Source: Tridacna crocea (Eukaryota; Mollusca; Bivalvia; Cardiida; Cardiidae). Taken from it: 64,000 bases of DNA. The stretch covers positions 32,812,427 to 32,876,426 of the forward strand of contig OX031065.1 in assembly GCA_943736015.1 (NCBI GenBank), read 5' to 3'. Shown here piece after piece: positions 35,701-47,700 of this stretch. Within the stretch, counting starts at the first letter, position 1, and each line of letters starts with the position of its first letter. The translations under genes and the position numbers were made by a program. The notes beneath the pieces are model-generated. The model saw only the letters and a program-made list of their open reading frames with translations. It was not told where the DNA came from and searched no databases.

Positions 35701-38700
35701 TTACCAGTGGTGCCTACATTTCACTGTCCAGTAATGATCCAATTTTGACTGCCTTTGAGTTAGCAAGAGAACTAAGGGGTGTGGCCAAGGTGGAAAAGTA
35801 TTATAAGGTAAGTAGCCATGTAAGGTGTGTAATAAGCTGGTAAGTCTGTTTTCTAAAGGATGTAAAGCCTTCAGCAAACAATCCTGTGTTTTAACTCCTT
35901 CCCACACAATCCCCGACTTTAAACGACCCTGGATTAGAGGGGTTTTGAAAACAATGTTGGAAGAGAGAAAATGCTGGTTACCAGCATTTTCTCTTTTTCC
36001 AATAATGTTTTCTACCCTGTCGCATACAAATTCCATCATTTAAGTCACATTCAATTTGTCGTCTGCAAAACCTTTCAATTTGGACAAGTCTTAAATTTTG
36101 TCGTTTGATAAAGAGTTAAGGACCCTGAGGAAGACAGCTTTTAAACATCTTAATAGAAAAGAATAACTTGCTTCTGAAATGTAACATTTCCTGTATTCAT
36201 AATGTTTTTGAACCTATCGGAAAACTTAAGCTCTTTTGTACAAATTTTATATTTGTCATCCTTTGAATGTAGAAGAGTCTAAAATTGATCATTAAGGGAA
36301 GGATTAATTTTGACATCTTTTATGGACACATTGGCATTCATGCTGTATAACGCTAATGAAATCCTTACATAATCAGCTTTCCCACTCTCACACATTACAC
36401 TTTACCTCTCTGCATCATTTTAGACTCATCCAAATTTTTTAATCAGGTCTAGGCTCCGATAGAATTTGATAAATATCTGATAATTTGTGTTTGGGAGAGG
36501 CAGAGAGAGAGAGAGGGAGAGAGAGTGAGTGAGAGAGAGAGAGAGAAAGCAGGGTTTGGATATCTTACATTATCACAATTCCCAGAATGGGTCATATTTT
36601 CTTTTGTGCGTCATGTGCAATAATGGAATGCTGGTAACTGATTGATTGCGCTTCAGTAAGTATGAATTAAATGTAATGGAACTCATCATCTCATTACTTA
36701 GAGACAGAACAGGAACCATAATGTCATTATTGACTGGTACCCTCATGGGCTTTAACTTACTCGTTATCAAGAATGAACTTGATATACCAATATTAAAGAT
36801 AAGAATTTTATATAAGTGAAAGTCTTCATTAGAAAATTTAGTTTTTTTGATACAGTATTTTTGAAATCATTTCTGCTACAGAAGTATGTAAAAAAAAGAG
36901 CAAAATGTGGTGAAAAGTTTAGATTGGGATCCATATTCCCCAACCAACTAATGAACTGTTTTTGTCTCAGTCTCAGTAAGTTTCTAAATTTAAAGAACTA
37001 CTGATTGGCTAAACAAAATGATTAAGCCAATAAGATATTATAATTTTTAGAAGCAAAGCTTTTGATAAATTGGGAATGGTTGTGAACAAGGATCCAGATT
37101 TCACTAAACTTGCTATTAGGTTTTATACCAAAAGCAAATGTTTCAGATTTTCATTAGCTCCTTATTTTGTTCAATTAACCCATTACCACTCAATGACACC
37201 TTTTAACGCCCCTGTGGAAGAAGCCTTTTCATTCGAAAACATTGTGGAAAAAGGAGAAAATACTGGTAACCAGCATTTTCTCCTTTTCCCAAAAAGTTCT
37301 CTACCCTATCAAAGCAAAATTGCACCATTTGAGCCACTTAGAAATTGTTTTCTGCAAATGCTTTCGATTTTGATAGGTCAAAAATTTTGCGCCTGCCAGG
37401 GTGGCTCAGTGGTGAGCATGTTGGACTCGTGATCTGGTGGTTGTGAGTTCGATACCCGGTTGAGGGTAACTTTCTTTCCGGTGTATTTTTGCCTCTCACC
37501 TCTGCTGAAGCATGTGAGAAAAGTAGTCAGTGGCTTTGGAAAGAAAGTTGTGTTAGTACCAGTGTGAGAAAGCCAGGAAACATGTGTGTCACCGACCGCC
37601 ATGATATGACCTTAGCTGTTAAAGTGGCGTTAAACTCCAATACAACCAACCAACTAAAGTATTGCTGTGTGGTAACAGGTTAACTCTTTACCACAAATAA
37701 AAAATGTAGACTTGACCTAATTAAAAGCGTTTGCAGACTACAAAAAAATGACTCATATTATGAAATTTGTTCTTGATAGGGTAGAAAACATCCTGGGAAA
37801 ATGAGAAAATGCTGGTTATCAGCATTGTCTCCTTTTCCCATAATGTTTTCAAGAAGCTCCTCTATGTAAATCGTCAAAATTGGGGAGTATGTGGTAAACT
37901 GTCGGTTTCTTCCTGTCTAAGAGGAAAGCCCTTTCCTTATGTTTCATGCATCAGTAATTGTTAAAGGCTTTTTCAAGAGGAAAGAAACAAAGAACAATTT
38001 GTTGATTTACTTTCTGGTATTCAGATGTTGTTTGACTCTTTACCACATGAAGAAAATAAAGACTTGTTGAATTTAAAAGCAGTTGCAGATGACAATTTAG
38101 ACTCGGCTCAACTATGAAATTTGTATTTGATATGGTAGAAAAGTGTGGAAAAAGGAGAAAATGCTGGTTACCAGCATTTTTCCATTTTCCTACAATGTTT
38201 TCAAAAGGTTCTTTTCTCAGGGATTGTGTGGTAAAGAGTTAATCCTGTACCACACAAGGACGACTTTCAACACCCCTGAGGGAGAAGCCTATTGACAACA
38301 TTTTGGGAAAAAGAGAAAATGCTGGTAACCAGCATTTTCTTCCTTTTCCACAAAGTTTCCTACTCTTTCAAAGCAAATTTGCATCATTTGAGGCGCTTTG
38401 AAATTGTACCCTGCAAATGCTTTCAGTTTGGATAGGTCTAAAATTTTAGACTACTCATGATGACCCTGAGAAAGAAGCCTTTAGAAAACATTGTGGGAAA
38501 AGGAGAAGATGCTGGTAACCAGCATTTTCTCCTTTTCCCACAGCATTTTCTACCCTTCACAAAAAAAAATTTCAAATTTTCAGTCACTTTTGTCGTCTAC
38601 AAAAAGCTTTCTTCGATTTGGACAAGCCTAGAATATTGTTGTTTGGTAATGAGTTAAAAAGACACCTAGCCCCACCCCATACCCCCACATCCCCACCTGG

Positions 38701-41700
38701 TTATGCCATAGAAAACAAGCAGCAATCCAGCAACATGCAGAAAATTTACCAAATGCAAAAATTTCTGAAACAGGCCTGTTACATAGGCTAACATGGTTTT
38801 TATACAGTTTACAGTAACTGTTGTTTGAAACCACATTTTCACAGGGCAGGGATCAGTTATGAATTTTCCATACCGTAACAACCAAGGTATTCAGGATTTA
38901 TTTGATACCTTAAAATAAACAACTCAAGTTTTTACAATCAAGAAAAACAAATATTTATTTACAAAGAGAAAATTACTAGACAGACAAATGCCGAAGTTTC
39001 TGACAGTAACAGGAAAGTTATTACTGTTGCTTGAACATGTACATCAGAATCTTCTTTTCTTCCTTGGATTTTTCAACTCTTTACCACATGACAAAAATAC
39101 AGACTTGTCCAAATAGAAAGCAATTTAAATATAATACTCAAGTGATGGAATTTGATTTGATAGGGTAGAAAACGTGGAAAAAGGAGAAAATGCTGGTTAC
39201 CACCATTTTCTCCTTTTCCTACAATGTTTTCAAAATGCTCTTTTCTTGGGGTCATCAAAAGTAGGGATTGTGTTGTAAAGAGTTATTAATGTATTAAATA
39301 TTCCAATGTTTATTTGACAATGTAAATGAAAGAACTGACTTTTAATGTTTTTACTGGTTTTACACAATTTGCCAAAACAGTTATGGTGGTACTATCTTTT
39401 TCTGTGAAGTCAGATTTTCAAAGGGCTGAAGGTACTGCAATTGTAGTTGCAAGGGAATTATGATAGACAAAAGTGTTTCATGTAGACACCTATCAAAAGA
39501 TACTAGGAATATTCCAAAGCTTCTGTTTATTTGTAAGCAGACCAGGGTGGTTTTTCCATTTTTCTTTTCAGAAATATTAATTTTTTTGCTTGTATGAGCT
39601 CCTCAAAGTATGTCCCATTGCCCTCTGCACTCTTTGTATGATGATATTTTCACATCCAGTTAGCCTTACAGTACTTTTCTATAGGAATATGTTGAAGACA
39701 CTGTTAACCCTTTCCCAAACGACAAACTTTTGGATTAGACCACAGTGAAGGCATTTGCAGACGACAATTCAACTCTTGCTGAAAAGATGATTTCTGTCTG
39801 TGATAGGGTAGAAAACATTGTGGGAGAAGGAGAAAATGCTTGTTACCAGCAATTTCTCCTTTTCTTACAGTGTTTTCAAAAGGCTACTATTCCAGACCCG
39901 AAAAAACCAGGGATTGTTTAGGAAAGGGTTAAACCACACTATTCATGGTTTTATGCTGGTAACTTTTTTTCCCATAATAGCAGTCTGGTTGATCATTTTC
40001 AATTGAATCCCAACCTTTGTTGAAACTTAGAAATCATCTAACAAATGTTCTGAGCTTAAACTGAGCATTGTAAACTTTCTGCGAATCGGCATTAGTTTCT
40101 ACTGACCGACACGAAAGCTGTGCCCAAATTTTATAGTAAAACCTTTGGTCAGATGTAAGTTCTTCCATATTAAAAGTTACATTTTAATCTTGTAGTATAT
40201 CAAATTAACAGTTACTGCTGTAAATTCTCCGTATGGTATGCATCGGCACCATAGGTATTCTTTGTCTTCACCACGGATCAGGACACTAGAGTTGTCTAAG
40301 AAGTAGGGTAATTTCATTTTTGCATTCAGAAGTTATTCCCATAGTCTATGAACATGAAAAATTGCCCCATATACATGAATCTAAATGGGCTATTGGTGAG
40401 TGACAAAGAATGAGTAGAATATACAAATAATGATTATGGTTTCAGAAAATACTGTTGCATGAGAGAGAAACCAAATTGGAAAAAAAATAGTATCAATCTT
40501 GCAGAATAACCAAAAAAAGGGAAAGTTACCATAGCAACTCTTACCAGTAAATGAAGCAAAAAAATAAAGTTTCTCAGCGGTTAATGAATATTGTTTTTGC
40601 TCTCTCTTAACTCAGTACCTCAATAAACAAAAGTTACATAAAGTGACTCTTACAAAATCCTTCTGTTCCAGGGATTATCAACCAGAAGTAGGGTATGAGA
40701 GATGAAAAACAGTGAAATCATAGCTGTTTAATGTTTTGGCACAGTGTTATCATAAGTGAAACAGGGTTCAAACAGTTATCTGTACCCTAGGTTATGAGTT
40801 TAAGTGAAAAATATGATATGAACATTATCACTCAGTAGAAAGGATCAAATTAGATCCATATTCATAACCAAACAATCTTGTGGTTTAACTCTTTACCAAA
40901 TGACAAAATATAAGAGTGGTTCAAATTGAAAGTATTTGCAGCCAACAATATCAGTGTGGGTCAGATGGTGCAATTTTTCTTTGACATTGAAGAAAATATT
41001 GTAGCAAAAGGAGAAAATGCTCTTCACAAGCATTTTCTCCTTTTCCCACAATGTTTTCAAAAGGCTTCTTACCCGCGGGTGTTAAAAGTTGGGATTGTGT
41101 GGTAAAGAGAAATGAGAAAAGGCATAGAAGTCAAAACTGAAGGCATTTGCAGATATCGAAATAAATCTGGATTATTGCTTTGGATAAGAGACAAAAAAAA
41201 TTGAGAAATGGAGAAAATGCTGGTAAAGGGTAAACGCCTAGGTTAAAGGCTTTTGTAAATTTGTGGGAAAAGCAGAAAATGCTGCAAACAAGCGTTTCTG
41301 CTATTTGCACAATGTTTCTAATCTTTCCATAGACAATCTCCATCATTTGAATCACATTTAATTTTTCATCTTCATATACTGTATGTTATAAAGAGCCGAG
41401 CCTTGCTACAGTGTAGCTCAGTCTAGAATTTTGTTATCTTGTAGGGAGTTAAAAGCCAGAATTGCTCATAAATTAGCTTTCAACCAATTTGACTGATATT
41501 TTGATGGAAATTTCCCTATCACGTTAAATACTGCACCTGCACCTTCTTTTACCAGTGTTATTACACGGAATCTTTGAGAGGCAAGGTTTTCATTCTCACC
41601 TTCATATGTCACCGTTCTGCAGTTTGCTGCAAATGCCTTTGAACTATATTATCCAAACACCTTTCAAAATGTTTGATACTTCTCAAGTACATAAGAACAA

Positions 41701-44700
41701 AATCATGTCAAGATTGTTGTAAATTCAATAAGAACAAAAAGAAGAAACTTCTAATTTTTAGAAGGAATGAAATAGAGTTCTTGAAAAACATTGTTTTTTA
41801 CAAAATTTTAATGCAAAACACTTAAGATCAGTTGATTGTTATGATTTTGTTGCTGCAATGGGTGTAAAATAAGCCAAGCAAAACTACTTAAATGACATCA
41901 TTCAGAATTAATTCGACTCTACAAGGCCTAAACAAATAACCAATCAGATAGCTTTTCTTGATTGACGTATGGCAGATAGGCCCTTTTTCTCTGTTACAAA
42001 CATTCTTCTGTTTATGAGAAGTAAAATTTCAATGAAACTGATTCCTTAGAATCATTGAGTATTTTCAAAAAAAAATATCTTTCAAAAAATACCTTTTTCT
42101 TCTATCAAAGTTGTGCTGGATATTATGATAAATGACTAGGTTATTGTTACGCGTCAGCATGGCCAAGTTTTAATACCGGATACCCGTAAAAAGAAAAGGG
42201 TCAATCAGTACACTATATGTGTCTTTCAGGCACCATAATGTAACAATGTATAGCAGGGGATAGACTGGGTTCCAGCCAATTGTTTCTTTCCTGATATAGG
42301 AGTTTGGTCAAGCTTTACTTTGTCAAAAACGACATTAATATGATCTGTAACCTTTTATCATACCAATAGTTTTAACCACTAAGTAATTCTTTTGATTGTC
42401 GTGGTGCTTAATGTTCAGGAACTATTCATAGATATTTTAACCCTTTATCACACAATGCCGACTTGGAACAACTTTTATGAAACAGAAATGCTATTCTCTC
42501 AAAGGGTGATATTATTTCGTTACAGACAGAGTATTTGGAGCTTGCTGACCAGTTGAGTGTCTATGTGGTGAAACTTCTCGATAAGGTCAGAGGTCATGAT
42601 GAGCTTGAGATCCTCATTAACAAAACAGGTCGTGACCCTGACATTGAAACCTATGAGAGGCTAGCCAGGCTAAAGCTGGCCATTCAATACAACGAAAAAA
42701 AGGTAAGACAGAGATTAAGATAAATTTTGTCTTTTAAAAATAATATCTTTACTCATTATTCATCCAATTTTTCGGCCCATTTTTAGCACAACATGCTCAA
42801 GGGGAGCTTTTAGGATCCAATGTGTCAGTCATCATTGTGCGGCATCAACAATTCTTTATACATCTTTTTCTCCTAAACCTCAAAGCCAATTTAGACCAAA
42901 CTTGGCTGGAATGTTCCCTGGGAGGTCTTATTCAAAAATTGTATACAGAATACGATTTCATGAAAAACTCCAAAATCACATGTCAGATTTTGAAATAATT
43001 TCACAGAAATTAACCTTATCTAATGCCCCCTTTTTTAGGTAAGCTGTTTTTGAAGAAAGCTTTTAAGTATTGTCATAGCCCTGTTGTCCTCTGTGTGGTT
43101 GTCATCTTGCAAAAAACAGACATTTTGTTATATCTCGGCTTCCACGCAACACACATATTTGAAACTTATTATAATTGTTCACTAGTAAATGAGCAACCTG
43201 TATATCAAGGACAGATAACTCTTAAATAATTTTTGTCCCAATTATGCCCCCTTTCCAACGCAGAAGATTTTTAACTTACTATCCTGCATCCAACAGCCAA
43301 TCATTGGCATTGGCATGCAGTACTCTTGTTTGACTCAATATTCAAGAAATGTTCCATGGGTGATCTATCCCAAAATTTATTTGCAGAATTCCGATTCATC
43401 AAAAACATGGCTGTGGTGATGATTGTAGGGGTGATGACAGATATTGAAATTATTTTAGAGGTGACCTTTTCAAAAGTGCTTGGCAAAAGAATGATATTGT
43501 TTCCAAACTTTCAGTACTTCAAAAAGAAAATCGGCAATGGTCCACTCAAAAATTCAGGGAAGCTATCCAGGGCGATCTTGGCCCTGTTGTTTAAAGGTTC
43601 TTTTATGTTTGTTTTATGAAACTATAATCACTCTTGTATCTTCATGACAAATATTGCCCGTGATAGTTGCAAGGTTGCACAGATTATAGCAGATAGAAAA
43701 TTCATTTCATTTTATTGTAGCTAACCATAGTCAAAACAACCACAGTTTCAGGTGTTAATCACAAATCCCTACAGTTTCTTTATACCAGAAACTATATATT
43801 GATTTTTCATGTATGTTTACACAGCTGACTAGATCATAACACAGCCAATTTTTTGACAGCATTTGTTTACTCTCTGGCTGCAAAGATGTCTCCCTAGGCT
43901 TAAACCTTATACTTGTAAAGAAAAAAAGGTTTAACCACTTGTTTGCACCATTTCTAGCTCCACTGGCTGAAGGTGTCTGTCGTGCGTTTGTGGCCGTGTG
44001 TGCGTTAACTTTTATTTCAAACATCTTCTTCTCTGAAACTACCAACCCAAATTTGATGAAACTTCACAGAAATTATCCTGCTATGATCCTCTTCAGAATT
44101 CCTTGAAAGAATTTTTTTTTTTTTTCAAAAACTCTGGTTGCCATGGCAACAAAACTGAAAAATATTATTATTTTTTTTTTAATTCTTTTTCTCTGAAATC
44201 ATAAGGCCTAGGGCTACCAAATCTGGCTTGTAGCTTTATCTAGTGGACCTCTACCAAGTTCCTTTAAATAATGGCCCTGGGGTCAATATTGTCTCCACCC
44301 CTGGAGTCAGAAGTTTTATATGGGCCTATATAGGGAAAACTTTAAAATCCTTCTGGCACCTAGCCATAGGGCCTAGGACTACCAAATTTGACATGTATCT
44401 TTATAAAGTGGCCAAATGATAGCCCAGGGGTCAAGTTTGGCATGGCCCTGGGGATCACAAATTTTATATTGACTTATATAGGGAAAAATTTAAAAATCTT
44501 CTCGTACGAAGCCATAAGGCCTAGTGCTACTCAATTTTGCATCTAGCTTTATCAAGTGGTTGTCTACCAAAGGTGCCCAAATCATAGCCCTGGGATTAAA
44601 TTTGGCCAAGTCCTTGGGGTCACAAGTTTTACATGGGCTCATATTTGAATTTTTAAAAAAGTCTATTTGTACCAAGCCATTAAGCCTAGAGCTACCAAAT

Positions 44701-47700
44701 TTTGCATGTAGCTTTATCTAGTAGGCCTCTACCAGGAGGGCCAAAATTAAAGCCTTGGGGTCAAGTTTAGACACCAGGGGTCACAAGTTTACTTGGGTTT
44801 TTGTGGTGAAAACTTTCTAGGTCATATTGTTACTAACCATAATAAAGACTAGGGCTACTAAATTTAGCCCTGTATCATGGGTTTCATGTTTTACAGGGCC
44901 TTTTATTGAGAAAACTTAGCAAATCTTCTTGTCTATCTCCACACATTCTAGACCTTTATTATATGGTATGGGGCTTTATCTTGTGGACCTCCACCAGGAT
45001 TCAAGTAATTATAGCTTTGAGGTCAAACTTGGCTTTGCCTGGGGTCACAACTTTCTTGAAGGATTTTATAGAAAAAATTTTGTATGTCCTCAAGTTTGAA
45101 AACAAATGGTTATATATTGTAATGATTGGTATGTAGTGTTTTTACTTATTAGCCAGTGGAGCGATACAGGGCCATCATGGCCCTCTTGTTACTCTTTTCA
45201 CAAGGGTTACTCTATTTCTGCTTTACCAAAAAACTCAGTTTGAAAAAGGCTGAGGAAGAAAACTTCCTCAAAAACAATATATTAAAAGGAAAAAAAATAC
45301 TAGTGATCACACTTCAAAGACAAATCCCACTGTCCATTTAACCCATTACCAAACGACAATATTTTAGACTGGTCCGAATTGAAAGCATTTACAGACCACA
45401 AAATAAAAGTGACTGAAAATTTGAAATCTGTTTTGTGAAGGGTAGAAAACATGGTGGGAAAAGGAGAAAATGCTGGTTACCAGCATTTTCTCCTTTTCCC
45501 ACCATGTTTTCTAAAGGCTTCTTTCTCAGGGGCGTCAAAAGTAGGGATTGTGTGGTAATGGGTTAAGCCATGCTTCACTGTCATTTGCAAAAGCCTTCAA
45601 TTAAGCAAATGTAAACTTTAAAATTAGGACTAGAAATAAATAATTTTTGCAAATTATTAAAAACTATAGAGTGTATGAATAGAACGGCAAATTACAGTTT
45701 TTGACTTAATAGGGGAGTGTCTAGCTGTCTGTATTAGATGGTTCCTTCTCCAGAATGTGTTCCATCCATGGCTACTTTTCAGGTTAACTTTTTTTTACAG
45801 TTTGTTGCCCATTCAAGCTGTCAACAGAAGCTTGTCAGCATATGGTACTCAGACTTGCGAACGTTGGAGAGATCCAACTGGTTTTTCAGGACACTTTTGG
45901 TTTTTGCAATCACCTTTGGATATCCTATCATGTGTTTACTCTATCTAGTGGCACCCAAAACAAAGGTAAAACACTTTATTATCTCTCTACTACACAATCA
46001 CTTGTTTACACCTGATATAGGCTACTTTTGAAAACTTTATAAGAAAACGAGAAAATGCTGGTAACCAGTATATTTTTTTTTTCTCCCACAATGTTTATAC
46101 CCCCCACACTTGGTGGAGGAGGGTGTACTGGAAGTGCCATGGCTATCTATCCGTCCATCTGTCCGTAGACCCAAATTTGACAGGAACAATACTCCTACAG
46201 TTTTTTTATGAACTGAACTAACATTTTCACACAGTGTTCCTATAAATATGAAGTTGTGCATGTGCAATTTTCATGCCCCTGCTGCAATTTGTTACAGAAT
46301 TATCTCCCCTTGAACTTTTTTCAACTATCTGTAACTATATTGTACTAAACCATTCTGCATTCTGTGAAAAAGACCTGTTTTTGTGACAAGGAGCTGGTGG
46401 GGGGTATAATCACGTTTAGTGATAGCTCTAATTTCTACTTTATCGAAGACACATTACAGAAAATGCTGGTAAACAGTATTTTTTCACTGTTTACTTCTAT
46501 CACAATGTTTTACTACTCAGACAGTCCGTCACTTTAGCCACTGTTGAATTTATTCACTTTCTAGTAGACCTGGTGGAAAGTTTCAATCTTTAATTAGAAC
46601 ATCTGAAGTATGTCTCAAGAGAATGGTGCAGTCTGATCTTAATCTATGCTGGCCAAAGACGAACTTAAATTGTAAATGAAGTAAAAAGTCAACAAGAAGC
46701 TTTCATCTTAGAAAAAGAGGTTGACAAAAGAGAAAGTGATGACCACATTTTTAGCTTACCTGAGCACAAAGTGCTCATGGTGAGTTTTTGTCATCATGCT
46801 GTGTCTGGCATTCATTGTGCGATGTTTGTTGTCCATTGTCAACTTTTACCTTGTGTACACTGTAGAGGCCACATTTTTTGTCCGATTATTGTGAAACTTG
46901 GTCAGAATATTTGTTCTGATAATATCTCGGACAAGTTAGAAGATGGGTCATGTCAGGTAAAAAACTAGGTCACTATGTCAAATTTTAGAAAAACAGTGTG
47001 TATGCATTAGAGGACATATTTTCAGTCCAATACTCATGAATTTTGGTAAGAATGTTTAGCTTGATGATTATTATTTGAGACGAGTTTGAAAATGGGTCAT
47101 GTCAAAAACTAGTTCACTATGTCAAATCTTAGAAAAACTGTGTGATCCCCTAGAGGCTATGTTTTCTGTAAAATACTCCTGAAAGTTGGTCAGAATGTGT
47201 GTCTTGCTGATATCTTAAATGACTTTGAAAATGGACCATGTCTGGTCAAAAACTAGTTCACTAGTGCAAATCATAGAAAAACCTTGTGTATGCTCTAGTG
47301 GCCATATTTTCAGTCCAACATTTCTGAAAGTTGGTCAGATTGTTTGGCTTGATGATCTTGTACAAGTTTGAAAATGGGTAATGTCGGGTGAAAACGTAGT
47401 TCTCTAGTGCAAATCTTAGAAAAACCTTGTGTATGCTCAGGTGGCCATACTTTCAGTCCAACATTCCTGAAAGTAGGTCAGAATGTTTGGCTTGATGATT
47501 TTCAACAAGTATGAAAATGGGCCATGTCGGATAAAAAACTAGGTCAGCAGGTCAAATCTTAGTAAAATCTAGTGTACACTCTGAGGGCCACATTTTCAGT
47601 CCAATAGTCTTGAAATTTGGTCAGAATGTTTGGCTTGCTGAATAATTGAGACAAGTTTGAAAATGGGTCATGTTGGTTCAAAGACTAGGTCAACAGGTCA

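Noticed and set aside
35439-35843. 134-codon frame as a separate gene starting at 35439
   Set aside because: It is the inner part of TRPC exon 3; the frame is open from the acceptor at 35316 and continues exon 2.
43326-43619. 97-codon + frame
   Set aside because: Lies inside the Helentron-like element 42784-43593; related units elsewhere are not open.
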